From assembly GCA_018816605.1 (NCBI GenBank), contig JAHIVS010000268.1, forward strand, positions 1 to 10,641: DNA of 10,641 nt. Reading direction: 5' to 3'. Shown here piece by piece: positions 1-6,719 of the stretch (positions are counted from its first letter, which is position 1; each line of letters begins with the position of its first letter). The DNA comes from Pseudomonadota bacterium (GTDB lineage Bacteria > Desulfobacterota > Desulfobacteria > Desulfobacterales > Desulfobacteraceae). A program made the position numbers and the translations under genes. The notes beneath the pieces were generated by a model, which was given only the letters and a program-made list of their open reading frames with translations, ran no database searches and was not told the DNA's origin.

Positions 1-411
1 AACAAAATCTTTAAATTCGTCCACACTGATAATGGGCTTCTCAGCTTTTCCCGGGAAATTGTCGATGCCGTCAACCCGGGTTTTTACATCGTTGAGGAGA
101 CGGACCATATCATAGCCGGTCTCTTTTTGCACAAGCACCTGGGCCCGTCCCTCACTGGACAGGGATATGATTTTCTTAACACCGGCAAGGCCCTCAAGGG
201 ATCTTTCCACCTTTCTTGAGACCCCGACATCCACCTGTTCGGTGCTGGACTCGGAATAGGCAATATCAACCGAGATATAGCTGGGGGGAATCTTGGGAAA
301 CCCTTCGATCCTAAGTCCCATGAGGGTAAACGCCCCCCCGACCATAACCAGCAAGGCCAAAAGGTTGGCTGCCACAGGGTTCCTGGTGAACCATTCGGAA
401 ATAGCGTTCAT
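1..411 (-). CDS. RND efflux pump inner-membrane transporter, N-terminal part (partial)
   Basis: This is the first 137 codons of an AcrB/HAE-type RND proton-antiport pump; the rest lies beyond base 1. The start reads MNAISEWFTRNPVAANLLAL, with the short amphipathic helix and first membrane segment (about residues 13-34) typical of RND pumps. A periplasmic porter-domain start follows: 'GFPKIPP', then a segment ending in 'VERSLEGLAGVKKI' that matches the family's early PN1 region (usually VE..L..L.GV..I.S.S..G). The full protein would normally be about 1000 residues or more. The ATG comes one base after the TGA of the adaptor gene, with GGGAGA about 8 bases upstream, so the two are probably translationally coupled. 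It should form the energy-driven part of a tripartite pump with the two genes upstream in the operon. The exported substrate cannot be inferred. The family call is strong. Confidence 0.9.
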   Translation of the reverse strand, partial: MNAISEWFTRNPVAANLLALLVMVGGAFTLMGLRIEGFPKIPPSYISVDIAYSESSTEQVDVGVSRKVERSLEGLAGVKKIISLSSEGRAQVLVQKETGYDMVRLLNDVKTRVDGIDNFPGKAEKPIISVDEFKDFV

Positions 412-412
412 C

Positions 413-1552
413 TCAACTGTCTCCCTTTTCTTTATACACAGGCGTCACTTTCATCCCGGAAATATAGGCTTGTAAGGGGGTAACCACCACACGCATCTGT
501 TCAAGATTGTCTGAATTTTCAACAAAGACCTTGCCGTTTTCATAGAATGCGACCCTTGCCCGGAAACTTCTGAGGGTATCATCTCCATCCGTGAACCAGA
601 CATAACCGTCCCTTGTCAGGGAGGATTCCGGCAGGACCAAAAGGTTGTTTCTTGTTTCCCCCTGGATTACAGCGGCAACAAACAACCCCGGCAAAATATC
701 TTTTTCCCCTTCCAGGGGAGCAATATAAAAACATTGCAGCCGGGTGGTATTGTCCAGTATCCCTGCCCTTCTGATTATTTTTCCGGGCCAGCTCTTCCCT
801 GTAACCGAATCCATGATTTTAACGTCCGACTCCTGCCATTTCCCAATCGTCTTTGCCTGTGCGAGATCCAGGTTTACCCGGATCTCAACATCATCAACAC
901 TGACCATTTTTACAAGGATATCGCCTGCAAACAGCGTCTCGCCTTTGCTTACAAACCGTTCAACCACAAGGCCTGCATAGGGAGATTTCACCCGGGTATG
1001 GCCAAGTTCATACAAGGCCTTTTCAAGATTTTTCCGGGCCGCTTCCACCTGGGCCTTTGCAGCCCCTAACTGGGGTCCGCGGAAAACAAGGGGGGAGGAG
1101 GGGACCCCATTCATCCCGGATCTGTTCCAGTCGGATTTTGCCTGGTCTGCCCTGCGTTCCTCCTTCAGATAATTGACCCGGGCAGTTTCAAGGTCCAGCC
1201 GGGCCTGGGCTGCCGCTGCAAGATACACCGGTTTATCCATCTCAAGAATTATTTCACCGGCCCCAATCCTCTGGCCGGGCTGCAGACGGTCATTAATATA
1301 AGTAATTTCTCCGTTCACCTGGGCGCGGAGGGTGGTGGTCCATCGGGAAACCGCCTCTCCATAAACCTTTACCCTCGGCGGGTAGGCACCTGGCCTGACA
1401 TCCTGAACCGTCACCCGTTTTAGGGGAATTGTCTGCCTTATACCCGCCTCTTCAACCGGCTCCATTGAATAAAGACCCAGCACCAGGGCAAGACACACTG
1501 CTGTGATCACACCCAACAAAATCCATCGTTTAAATTTCATACCCATCCTCAT
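413..1552 (-). CDS. RND efflux periplasmic adaptor (HlyD/AcrA-type membrane fusion protein)
   Basis: The 379-residue adaptor bridges the RND pump and the outer-membrane channel. It has a single N-terminal membrane anchor at about residues 9-28 and no lipobox cysteine, so it is probably anchored by that helix. Two half-lipoyl (barrel-sandwich) segments flank a helical hairpin. The first, near residues 73-110, contains 'AQVNGEI' and 'GQRIGAGE'; the second, near 183-215, contains 'VKSPYAGLV' and 'SKGETLFAGD'. The hairpin at about 110-182 is rich in Ala, Leu and charged residues. Beta-barrel and membrane-proximal domains fill the rest, with 'ILPGLFV' the usual late motif. The first ATG is chosen because GGAGGAG sits 7 bases upstream; in-frame ATGs at codons 3 and 5 are alternatives. 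The ATG directly abuts the TAA of the outer-membrane gene, and the pump gene starts one base after this stop. Confidence 0.92.
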   Translation of the reverse strand: MRMGMKFKRWILLGVITAVCLALVLGLYSMEPVEEAGIRQTIPLKRVTVQDVRPGAYPPRVKVYGEAVSRWTTTLRAQVNGEITYINDRLQPGQRIGAGEIILEMDKPVYLAAAAQARLDLETARVNYLKEERRADQAKSDWNRSGMNGVPSSPLVFRGPQLGAAKAQVEAARKNLEKALYELGHTRVKSPYAGLVVERFVSKGETLFAGDILVKMVSVDDVEIRVNLDLAQAKTIGKWQESDVKIMDSVTGKSWPGKIIRRAGILDNTTRLQCFYIAPLEGEKDILPGLFVAAVIQGETRNNLLVLPESSLTRDGYVWFTDGDDTLRSFRARVAFYENGKVFVENSDNLEQMRVVVTPLQAYISGMKVTPVYKEKGDS

Positions 1553-2938
1553 TTATATTCTCCTCCCGGAGCCCTTGAACACGCCGGTACCCAGAGCCAG
1601 GGCCATCTCCACCCGGTTTATGATTCTCAACGCCTTCACATCCACAATATCCACCATCACATTGAGCTCCTGATCCCTTGCCGCATGAAGCGCTTCAATT
1701 CCGATAAGGCCTTGTCTGTAGCGGGATTCATAATACTGGCTGCTTGTTTTTGCATGGGTGATTGCCTCTTCCAGGTGTGCCAGCTGCGCTTTTAAATATT
1801 GCTCTTTGCTGAAGGTGTTTTCAGCTTCCTCCATGGCCTGGACAATGATCCCTGCATATTCCATGGCGGCGGCCTCAGCCTGGGCATCTGCAGCCTCGGC
1901 CTGGTTTTTCAGTCTGCCGGCGTTGAACACGGGATACAAAAGATTTCCCGCAAGCCCCCATGAGGTTCCGGCGGCTCCAAGCTTGGCCAGTTTTTGATTC
2001 TCCCGGAAGATATTTGCTGAAATCGAAATATTGGGGAGCATCTCCATGTGGCTTGCCACGGCACCTTTTTGGGCGGATAAAAATTTCTTCAGCCCAGCCT
2101 GGATATCGGGCCGGTTTTCAAGGATTGAGGCAGGTACCGAGGCTGCCGGGAGAGTGACATCCGGCAGTTTATCTGAAAACTGGAGGGCCATTTTGGGGTA
2201 TCTGCCCAAAAGGGTTTCAAGTTGCCTGACGGATCTTGAGTATAGATCCAAAGCCACAGCCAAGCCGGAACGGGCCAAACCTGACTTGGTTTTGGCAGCA
2301 GAGACATCATCAAGGGACCCAAGCCCTGCCTGGTAATTGACGAGAATGGTCTGCTCAATGCTTTCATAAAGTTTCACACGCTTTTCATGGATACCCAGTT
2401 TTAATTTGTTGGATTTTGCATAAAAATAACTCTGCAGGACTCGGGCGGCCAGGGAGTCCATTGTTCTGGTATATGTCAGTTCTTCCGCCCGAAAATTTTC
2501 TTCATTTTCACCGTACCGGGCGGAAAGTTTTCCCCATAAATCCAGTTCCCAGTTAAGGGAAAGGAAAACCTTATGCGCTCCTTCAGAACCGGTTCCCCCG
2601 GACAAATTGTTTCTGACGGCTGAATATCCCGCATGCGCCATGGGCAGTGCTTCAGCTTTGGTCCTGGAAAGAAGCAGCCCCGAAGACTTTAGTCTCAGGG
2701 CCGTGGCCCTGAGGTTGTAATTATTTTTAATGGCTTCATCCACAAGGGCTGCGGCCTGTGGATCATCCACCATCTCCAGAAGGCTGTGGGTAATTTCCAG
2801 TTTGGGCTTTTCAGAAGCTGCAACCAGCTTTTCAGGAAGCTCGGGCAAAACAGGTGTAAATCCCTTGTTAAAACCCGTACACCCCTGAAAAATAATGGCC
2901 CAAAAAATGACTGCCAGGATGAGAATACTCCTGTTCAT
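1553..2938 (-). CDS. Efflux outer-membrane lipoprotein (NodT/TolC-like OEP family)
   Basis: The 461-residue protein is the outer-membrane exit duct of the tripartite pump. The N-terminus is a hydrophobic signal ending in F-Q-G-C, a slightly non-canonical lipobox with Cys20 as the probable lipidated residue. The body has two OEP repeats with long helices: an early 'LDEAIKNNYNLRATALRLK'-like helix, 'LNWELDLWGKLSARYGEN', and 'LENRPDIQAG', which is the characteristic 'RPDI' turn of NodT/OprM proteins. The start at the MNRSIL methionine is preferred over a GTG twelve codons upstream, because AAGGAGA lies 7 bases before it and the signal peptide begins there. It is the first gene of the efflux operon. 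Its start codon lies inside a perfect 15-bp inverted repeat, described separately. The family call is firm; the specific substrate is unknown. Confidence 0.9.
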   Translation of the reverse strand: MNRSILILAVIFWAIIFQGCTGFNKGFTPVLPELPEKLVAASEKPKLEITHSLLEMVDDPQAAALVDEAIKNNYNLRATALRLKSSGLLLSRTKAEALPMAHAGYSAVRNNLSGGTGSEGAHKVFLSLNWELDLWGKLSARYGENEENFRAEELTYTRTMDSLAARVLQSYFYAKSNKLKLGIHEKRVKLYESIEQTILVNYQAGLGSLDDVSAAKTKSGLARSGLAVALDLYSRSVRQLETLLGRYPKMALQFSDKLPDVTLPAASVPASILENRPDIQAGLKKFLSAQKGAVASHMEMLPNISISANIFRENQKLAKLGAAGTSWGLAGNLLYPVFNAGRLKNQAEAADAQAEAAAMEYAGIIVQAMEEAENTFSKEQYLKAQLAHLEEAITHAKTSSQYYESRYRQGLIGIEALHAARDQELNVMVDIVDVKALRIINRVEMALALGTGVFKGSGRRI

Positions 2939-2983
2939 CTGTGTTTCTCCTTTGGTTTTTAAAACGTCAAACACAGATGAACA
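2932..2983 (-). promoter_or_regulatory. Perfect 15-bp inverted repeat spanning the start codon of the efflux lipoprotein gene
   Basis: The arms are TGTTCATCTGTGTTT (2932-2946) and AAACACAGATGAACA (2969-2983), with a 22-base spacer. In the efflux mRNA the ATG (2938-2936) lies in the 3' arm. The Shine-Dalgarno AAGGAG (2952-2947) is the last six bases of the loop, directly against the stem. Such a hairpin would occlude initiation. The repeat could instead be a DNA operator. The repeat itself is read directly; its regulatory role is inference. Confidence 0.7.
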
Positions 2984-2991
2984 AATTTAAA

Positions 2992-3039
2992 GTTAAGGGA
3001 GGGTTAACAGAGTTTATTTTCCCTTAACCCTTTGTTAAC
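2992..3039. promoter_or_regulatory. Array of four TTAA half-sites (putative OmpR-family operator) in the divergent spacer
   Basis: GTTAA occurs at 2992 and 3003, and TTAAC at 3024 and 3035. The TTAA cores therefore lie 11, 20 and 11 bp apart, as two 11-bp direct repeats facing each other. GTTAAGGGA (2992-3000) and TCCCTTAAC (3020-3028) are a perfect inverted pair, and two of the sites are full GTTAAC palindromes (3003-3008, 3034-3039). Paired direct repeats one helical turn apart are the usual recognition pattern of OmpR/PhoB-type regulators; the PmrA box, TTAA-centred with a 5-bp spacer, is the closest known look-alike. An OmpR-type regulator is encoded at 4347. Binding by that protein is inference. 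No clean sigma70 promoter could be assigned on either strand. Confidence 0.55.
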
Positions 3040-3108
3040 CTGCCAGGGATTAAGAGAGGAAAAAATGGGGATATCAAAAAATTTAACCAAATAATCAGGA
3101 GAAACAGG

Positions 3109-4149
3109 ATGCATAAGCCCATAATTTTAAGAAAAATCTGTACTATTACTCTTTTTTTATTCACACTCTTTTTTGCCAGCGCATCTGCAGAAAATCTTAA
3201 AGATGAAAATAGCACTGGATTCAGCGGATATGTTCAGCCTTTCATTGGCATTGGCAACTTCAAATCCCTGGGTGATGTTCATGATGAGAACGAAAAAATC
3301 GACTCCCTGGACCAGGAGGCCAAGTCCGAGACAGAGGCCATCCCGGGATTCTTTTGGCAGGCCGCATATCTTTTTGAAAACAAAAGAACCCAGCTCCATT
3401 TGGGAACCCCGAAAACAAATGTCATTTCAGGAAATTTTCTTTTTGAAACAGGGGTCAGCCATGAACTGGAGGGCGGAACCCTCCTAACGGCAGCCTGGAT
3501 ACCAAAGATTCCCGGTCTGGATGATGAGGTCTGGAAAGATCCCTATCTGACCGGCCGGGCCCGGGAAAAAACAGACCGGAAGTCCCAGGCATTCAGCCTG
3601 GGGGCGGAAAATATTTTTGACAGCTCGGTTTCCCTGAAATACAGCTTTGGCACCCAGGATATCGATACGGAACAATCCGGGGTCTTCCTCTCCACAAAGC
3701 TTGGGAGCAAGCTTACGGCAGCAGATCTGGCATCCTTGAGGCGGTCGGGAAATGTTCATCTGGTTGAAAGCAAAATGATGGTCTCCCTGGGAAAATCATT
3801 TCTCCTCCAGCCGGGGCTAAATTATATGTGGGGTGATGCCGACGGAGATGTCAACAGCTTTAATGATTTCGGCGGGGAGATTACCCTGATGTTCAAGCAG
3901 CCCCGATATGAAGTATCTGCCAATTTCTCTCATAATTTGCGGCATTATGAAAAATCCAACCCCGTGTTTGCAAAAAAACGGGATGACCGGGTATTTGATA
4001 CCACCATCACATTTGCTTATTTAAAGCCCTTTGGGTTTGAAAACGCTATCATTTCCCTTTTGGCCGGCTATTCAAAACAAAACTCCTCCATAAAATTTTA
4101 TGACAGCCAAAGTCTGATAACAGGTGTTGGAATAGGGTATACTTTTTAA
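3109..4149 (+). CDS. Outer-membrane beta-barrel protein, DUF2860-like
   Basis: The 346-residue secreted protein has a Sec signal peptide with a Leu/Phe-rich core at residues 10-24 and a probable cleavage after A-S-A at Ala27. The mature part alternates hydrophobic and polar residues in barrel-like strands and ends in Gly-Tyr-Thr-Phe, the terminal aromatic expected of BamA-inserted barrels. 'GFSGYV' near the mature N-terminus, 'RTQLHLG', 'VWKDPYLTG', 'KTDR', 'SLRRSGN', the acidic 'GDADGDVN' and 'FYDSQS' near the end recall the DUF2860 family (uncharacterised, known from vibrios and relatives). That match is from memory. AGGAGA lies 6 bases before the ATG. It is transcribed divergently from the efflux operon and shares its control region, which suggests co-regulation and a possible envelope or channel role. 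There is no evidence of enzymatic activity. Other barrel families are possible. Confidence 0.8.
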   Translation: MHKPIILRKICTITLFLFTLFFASASAENLKDENSTGFSGYVQPFIGIGNFKSLGDVHDENEKIDSLDQEAKSETEAIPGFFWQAAYLFENKRTQLHLGTPKTNVISGNFLFETGVSHELEGGTLLTAAWIPKIPGLDDEVWKDPYLTGRAREKTDRKSQAFSLGAENIFDSSVSLKYSFGTQDIDTEQSGVFLSTKLGSKLTAADLASLRRSGNVHLVESKMMVSLGKSFLLQPGLNYMWGDADGDVNSFNDFGGEITLMFKQPRYEVSANFSHNLRHYEKSNPVFAKKRDDRVFDTTITFAYLKPFGFENAIISLLAGYSKQNSSIKFYDSQSLITGVGIGYTF

Positions 4150-4155
4150 CTATTA

Positions 4156-4186
4156 TTGGCAGACCAGCCCCATGGGATTCTGCCAA
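4156..4186 (+). other. Stem-loop just after the beta-barrel gene
   Basis: TTGGCAGA (4156-4163) and TCTGCCAA (4179-4186) form a perfect 8-bp stem starting 7 bases after the stop codon. The palindrome CCCATGGG lies inside the loop. No T-run follows directly, so it is not a clear intrinsic terminator. It may protect the mRNA 3' end or form part of a compound terminator with the next stem-loop. Confidence 0.45.
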
Positions 4187-4188
4187 CC

Positions 4189-4233
4189 ATATGGTTTCAT
4201 AAAAACCGGGTATGGATTTTCATGAAACCATAT
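4189..4233. promoter_or_regulatory. Perfect 12-bp inverted repeat upstream of the two-component operon
   Basis: ATATGGTTTCAT (4189-4200) and ATGAAACCATAT (4222-4233) are perfectly inverted. The stem can extend past one bulge by pairing AAAA (4201-4204) with TTTT (4217-4220). The right arm ends 7 bp before a TTGACA element, which places it where an activator or autoregulator would bind. As RNA it would be a strong hairpin and could also end the upstream barrel transcript, although the nearest T-rich run starts about 17 bases later. Role undecided. Confidence 0.5.
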
Positions 4234-4240
4234 TGTAAAC

Positions 4241-4270
4241 TTGACAGGCATTTATTTTTTATCTTTTGAT
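4241..4270 (+). promoter_or_regulatory. Candidate sigma70 promoter of the two-component operon
   Basis: A perfect TTGACA (4241-4246) is followed after 18 bp by TTTGAT (4265-4270), which matches the -10 consensus at four of six positions. This leaves a leader of roughly 70 bases to the ATG at 4347. A second -10-like GATAAT at 4317-4322 has no matched -35. The octamer CTTTTGAT occurs twice (4263-4270 and 4312-4319). Confidence 0.35.
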
Positions 4271-4346
4271 GAAAAACTGTAATTACGAAAGACCGCGGCC
4301 ATTAGAATATACTTTTGATAATAAGAAATGATACTGAGGAAATCCA

Positions 4347-5024
4347 ATGGGCCTTTTTCTGCTGTTAGTGGAAGATGATTTTGATCTTGCCGAAACCATT
4401 GTCCAGTATTTGGAATTGGAAGGCATTACCTGCGACCATGCTGCCAGCGGGGAAGCGGGCCTGAACCTTATCCAGCAAAACAGCTACGATGTTTTGCTTC
4501 TGGATATCATGCTGCCCCGGCTCAGCGGCCTGGATTTGTGCAGAACCATCCGCAGCCACGGGCTGGACACGCCCATTCTCATGCTGACCGCCAGGGATTC
4601 CATGGATGATAAGCAGGCAGGATTTGACCTGGGTACGGATGATTATCTGGTCAAACCCTTTGCCATGAAGGAACTTATCATGCGCATCCAGGCCCTGGCC
4701 AGACGGAAAAGCGGCCAGGCCAAAATACTCACAGCAGGGGAGCTTGTGATGCACCTGGATTCCAGAGAAATTTTCAGAAAGCGCCGTAAATTGCAGCTGA
4801 CACCCACCGGCTGGATAATCCTGGAAACCCTTATCCGTTCCAGTCCCGGTGTGGTGAGCCGCCGCAAACTGGAACAGGCAATCTGGGGAGATGAACTGCC
4901 GGAAAGCAACAGCCTGAAGGTTCATTTACACAAACTAAGACAGCAAATAAACGTGTCTCCTGATTCAGTTATGCTCCAGACCATTCCAGGCCACGGTTAT
5001 ACCTTATTGATTGAGGACACATGA
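4347..5024 (+). CDS. Response regulator, OmpR/PhoB family
   Basis: This 225-residue DNA-binding response regulator has an N-terminal receiver domain (about 1-115) with a complete active site: acidic pair Asp10/Asp11, phospho-acceptor Asp53 in 'LLLDIMLP', Thr81 in 'MLTARD', and Lys103 in 'LVKPFA'. The C-terminal winged-helix domain (about 127-222) includes 'LQLTPTGWIILETLI', 'SRRKLEQAIWGDE', 'LKVHLHKLRQQI' and 'TIPGHGYTL', the usual PhoB/OmpR output pattern. GAGGAA lies 5 bases before the ATG. The kinase start overlaps its stop as ATGA, so the pair is co-translated. Its likely targets are its own leader and the divergent efflux/barrel spacer, where paired 11-bp direct repeats fit OmpR-family binding. 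The targets are inferred; the family is certain. It resembles the QseB/PmrA branch in general form, but the orthologue cannot be named. Confidence 0.95.
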   Translation: MGLFLLLVEDDFDLAETIVQYLELEGITCDHAASGEAGLNLIQQNSYDVLLLDIMLPRLSGLDLCRTIRSHGLDTPILMLTARDSMDDKQAGFDLGTDDYLVKPFAMKELIMRIQALARRKSGQAKILTAGELVMHLDSREIFRKRRKLQLTPTGWIILETLIRSSPGVVSRRKLEQAIWGDELPESNSLKVHLHKLRQQINVSPDSVMLQTIPGHGYTLLIEDT

Positions 5025-6349
5025 ACTTGATGGGAAAAAAGTCCAGCTTGCGCAGACGTATCATGGTTGACCTGGGGGTACTGACCCTGGTCATCGTCAT
5101 TGTCTATACCTTGCTCATAGGATATTTTATGATCGTCGGCATGGGTGAAGTCAGCGCCTATGACATGTACCTGACGGCAAAAAAATTTTCCATCAGCTAT
5201 GAAAAGGATACCGGAACCCCCTTGCCCCAAGGCCCCCGTCTGAAATCATATGTAAACGAGGAGAACCTGCCCCCCTGGCTCAGAAAAGAAATTTCGCCCA
5301 GAAAATTAAAACACGGTAAAGCATGGCTTGAAGAAATTCCGCTCCCTGAAAATGAAGCCGGCAGGAAAAATGCCAGTGAAAGTGATGCAGACCAAAAGAG
5401 TATGTTTATCATCCTGCCCTATGATCTTCATGATGGCAACCGTCTGTATCTATTGGAAATATATCTTCCGGAAGAGCTATTGGAAGAAGCTTTTCCGGAT
5501 TCAGACCGGCTGGGAATCGTTGCCCTGACCGTGGGGATCGGATTCATCTTCATTGTTCTGATGGCGGTCCGGTTTATTTTTTACAGGCTCTCTATTCCCC
5601 TTAGAACCCTTTCCGAATGGGCGACGACCATGGGCCGGGAGAAACAGGAGCAGCCCCGCCCGGATTTTCATTACCAGGAGATCAACCAGCTGGCGGACAT
5701 TATACAAAATGCCGTCCAGGAGAAAAATAAATCCATGCGAAGGGAACACCATTTTCTTAGAAATGCCAGCCATGAATTAAGGACCCCCATTGCCATTCTT
5801 CGTTCCAATATTGACCTTTTGGAACGGCTGCGCCCCTCCCTGGAACCCGGGGAAAAGATTCCCCGGGAAAGGATAAAGCGGGCCGTGGAAAAGATGCAAT
5901 GGCTCACAGAATCTCTGCTGTGGCTCAGCCGCAAGGAATCCAAAATGCCCGGGGTTGATTCCGTGGATATTGACAACCTGGTAAAAGAACTGATCCTAGA
6001 AAACCAATACCTGCTCACGGGAAAAAAGGTAGACCTCTCCCTGGATCTGAATCCGACCCGGGCAATGATTCCCCTGGCTGCAGGCAATATTGTTCTGGGA
6101 AACCTGATCCGAAATGCCTTTCAATATACGATTAAGGGCCGGATCACTATCAGTGCCAGGGACAAGTGTGTGATCATTTGCAATTGTGACACCAACCAAT
6201 TCGGAATGACGGAATCAACAGACACAAAAAATAGCGATTATGGGTTCGGGCTGGGCCTGGATCTTGTGGATCAGATTTCCAAACAAATGGGCTGGGAGTA
6301 TGAAAATATTCCCAGCAATAGCGGGCATCAGGTCACATTAAAATTTTAA
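5021..6349 (+). CDS. Membrane sensor histidine kinase
   Basis: The 442-residue kinase is the partner of the upstream regulator, which it overlaps by 4 bp. Membrane helix 1 (about 17-40) and helix 2 (about 164-190) enclose a periplasmic sensor region of roughly 120 residues, with no family I recognise. A HAMP-like linker follows ('IPLRTLSEWATTMG'). The H-box is 'NASHELRTPIAIL' with phospho-acceptor His251; the N-box is 'GNLIRNAFQYT' with Asn365; and a glycine-rich G2 box 'GFGLG' spans 408-412. The usual D/G1 box (DxGxG) is not clear: the corresponding stretch reads 'CNCDTNQFG' (387-395), and the ATP lid to G2 is short, about 12 residues. The H- and N-boxes are intact, so it is probably an active kinase with a divergent ATP site. 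Signal unknown; an envelope or efflux-substrate cue is plausible from its neighbours. Confidence 0.93.
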   Translation: MNLMGKKSSLRRRIMVDLGVLTLVIVIVYTLLIGYFMIVGMGEVSAYDMYLTAKKFSISYEKDTGTPLPQGPRLKSYVNEENLPPWLRKEISPRKLKHGKAWLEEIPLPENEAGRKNASESDADQKSMFIILPYDLHDGNRLYLLEIYLPEELLEEAFPDSDRLGIVALTVGIGFIFIVLMAVRFIFYRLSIPLRTLSEWATTMGREKQEQPRPDFHYQEINQLADIIQNAVQEKNKSMRREHHFLRNASHELRTPIAILRSNIDLLERLRPSLEPGEKIPRERIKRAVEKMQWLTESLLWLSRKESKMPGVDSVDIDNLVKELILENQYLLTGKKVDLSLDLNPTRAMIPLAAGNIVLGNLIRNAFQYTIKGRITISARDKCVIICNCDTNQFGMTESTDTKNSDYGFGLGLDLVDQISKQMGWEYENIPSNSGHQVTLKF

Positions 6350-6719
6350 TATGATCCCACCATTGGTTTCAAGTATCGATCACTTTTATACCAAAACCTG
6401 CTGGTTTGGCGGGGCCTGGCGCTGCCTGTCGTCGTCCCCCCCCCGATATTTGGCAGAAAGCTGTTTACCGAGACAGGACTCGAGGCCGAGCCTGTGCGCA
6501 CCAGTTCCAGGACATTGGTGGATTTTTTCCTGACCTCAAAGATGGGGTTCAGGCATACAATTTAACTGTTCCATGTGTCTGCTATTTTTACAAAAGTTAA
6601 ACCAACCCAGTCAAGTATGGCTGATAATGATGCCGCCCCCGGTGACAGCATCGCATTACGGAAAGATAATTTTCGGTGCAAAGAGGAAATGGGATTTTTA
6701 AGGGAGTTGAATCCTTATA
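6350..6719. other. 370-bp convergent spacer without a convincing gene
   Basis: This lies between the ends of the two-component operon (plus) and the ABC operon (minus). From 6350 to 6562 the kinase frame stays open for 71 codons past the kinase stop, and one minus-strand frame is also open, but neither has a credible ATG with a ribosome binding site. A run of nine C lies at 6436-6444. An imperfect inverted repeat (TAATGATGC 6625-6633; GCATCGCATTA 6648-6658, two-base bulge) is the best hairpin. No classical intrinsic terminator is visible for either operon. It could contain a decayed gene fragment, but I recognise no family. Confidence 0.4.

Noticed and set aside
2939..2974. Longer N-terminus for the efflux lipoprotein from a GTG at 2974
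   Set aside because: It would put 12 non-hydrophobic residues before the signal peptide, and the Shine-Dalgarno would lie inside the coding part. The ATG at 2938 has good spacing and begins the signal sequence.
4365..4925. 186-codon minus-strand open frame opposite the response regulator
   Set aside because: The plus strand carries a complete, motif-perfect response regulator; the antisense reading has no recognisable features.
6391..6409. CCAAAACC...GGTTTGG hairpin as terminator of the two-component operon
   Set aside because: The stem is short with a bulge and no T-run follows.
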